Origin: UBA1181 sp045617845
GTDB lineage: Bacteria > Bacteroidota > Bacteroidia > Bacteroidales > Paludibacteraceae
Length of the DNA: 16,017 nt
Reading direction: 5' to 3'
NCBI GenBank assembly: GCA_045617845.1
Contig: JAZLJL010000007.1
Coordinates: 1-16,017, forward strand
The notes below the pieces were generated by a model. That model did no database searches and was not told the origin of the DNA. It worked only from the letters and a program-made list of their open reading frames with translations. The position numbers and the translations under genes are program-made. This document shows positions 15,520 to 16,017 of this stretch, piece by piece (within the stretch, counting starts at the first letter, position 1; the number at the start of each line of letters is the position of its first letter).

Positions 15520-16017
15520 ATGGGAACCGGCGGTGGAAATATCATAGTAAGTCATAGTTGGCAAAGTCCATTGTGCATCCGTTGGACAGTGACGGGCAAG
15601 GTGTCGGACGTCATCCGCACCAATGGCAGCAGCAAGCCCGACCTCCACTTCGCCTACGACGCCATGGGCCAGCGCATCGCCAAGACGGTGACCAACAAGA
15701 ACACGACCGACGGCACGGACAAATTTGTGACGACCTACTACGTGCGCGACCCGCAGGGCAACGTGCTGGCGGTGTATGAGCACAAGCGAGGCGAATCGGG
15801 CAACGGCACCTTCACCCTCACCGAGCAGCACCTTTACGGAGCCGGTCGTCTCGGCATGAGGAAACGTGACTTGGCGCTGAACGTCGCCAATGCGAGTGAA
15901 TCCACACCACCTGCCACTTATTACGAGCTCACCAACCACCTCGGCAACGTGATGGCGGTGATCTCTGATAAGGCATCCGACACAAACGAGCCTACCGTTG
16001 TAAGTTTGTCGGATTAC
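15520..16017 (+). CDS. RHS-repeat protein fragment, missing its upstream portion and running off the window
   Basis: An open frame of 166 codons continues to the end of the window. The translation contains clear RHS/YD-repeat sequence of the Bacteroidota type: WTVTGKV, FAYDAMGQRIAKTV, YYVRDPQGNVLAVYE, EQHLYGAGRLGM and YELTNHLGNVMAVISDK. It ends at VVSLSDY, just before the position where the usual YPFG and RHS core, then a variable C-terminus (often a toxin), would follow. RHS similarity begins only at about residue 20 (near 15577). A TAA in the same frame at 15493 closes the frame upstream, so the large N-terminal part of a normal RHS protein is missing. No signal peptide is present. The segment is far richer in G+C than the gene before it. 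It may be an orphan RHS tail kept for recombination, a pseudogene, or an expressed short form; I favour an orphan tail. Confidence 0.8.
   Translation, partial: MGTGGGNIIVSHSWQSPLCIRWTVTGKVSDVIRTNGSSKPDLHFAYDAMGQRIAKTVTNKNTTDGTDKFVTTYYVRDPQGNVLAVYEHKRGESGNGTFTLTEQHLYGAGRLGMRKRDLALNVANASESTPPATYYELTNHLGNVMAVISDKASDTNEPTVVSLSDY

Noticed and set aside
15511..15939. 142-codon minus-strand frame across the RHS fragment
   Set aside because: It is a shadow in GC-rich sequence; the plus strand carries unmistakable RHS motifs.
15999..16006. TAAGTTTG, a perfect -7 box match near the right end
   Set aside because: It lies inside the RHS reading frame (VVSLSDY), with no gene start visible after it in the window.

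Overview
The window looks like a chromosomal piece from an anaerobic member of the Bacteroidota, probably Bacteroidales. The grounds are: several TTTG / TAnnTTTG-type promoters and no Shine-Dalgarno sequences; lipoproteins with an acidic Lys-Asp/Glu motif just after the lipid-bearing cysteine; a four-subunit ferredoxin-dependent 2-oxoacid oxidoreductase operon; a very large TamB-like protein; and an RHS fragment of the Bacteroidota type ('NHLGNV'). Family assignments are by eye from motifs, without any database search.

Region 1 (186-4989, + strand) is a tight row of three lipoprotein genes, 20 and 17 bases apart. The first joins a periplasmic-binding-protein-like ligand-binding region to a complete legumain-type (C13) cysteine peptidase domain. 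The second belongs to no family I recognise. The third looks like a divergent BMP/type-1 substrate-binding lipoprotein. The first two carry a probable surface-export signal; the third does not. This cassette is the best candidate in the window for an undescribed system, possibly a ligand-responsive surface peptidase with partner lipoproteins. That function is inference.

Region 2 (5035-5974, + strand) is a single YhhN/TMEM86 (lysoplasmalogenase-family) membrane protein gene. It has a very good promoter, a perfect 16-base palindrome in its leader, and a strong terminator shared with the converging operon. Region 3 (8655 down to 5994, - strand) is the korD-korA-korB-korC operon, which oxidises a 2-oxoacid to an acyl-CoA and reduces ferredoxin. 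Region 4 (9010-13545, + strand) is a tamB-like gene for an inner-membrane-anchored, periplasm-spanning envelope protein, divergent from the kor operon across a 354-base gap. Region 5 (14494 down to 13691, - strand) is a COG1237-type metallo-beta-lactamase-fold hydrolase.

Region 6 (14575-16017, + strand) looks like accessory DNA. It holds a very AT-rich gene for an exported protein of unknown family, then a much more GC-rich RHS fragment that lacks its upstream portion and runs off the window just before the usual RHS core and variable C-terminus. The two genes are preceded by the same 12-base promoter-like sequence. The rest of the window is ordinary core-genome content.
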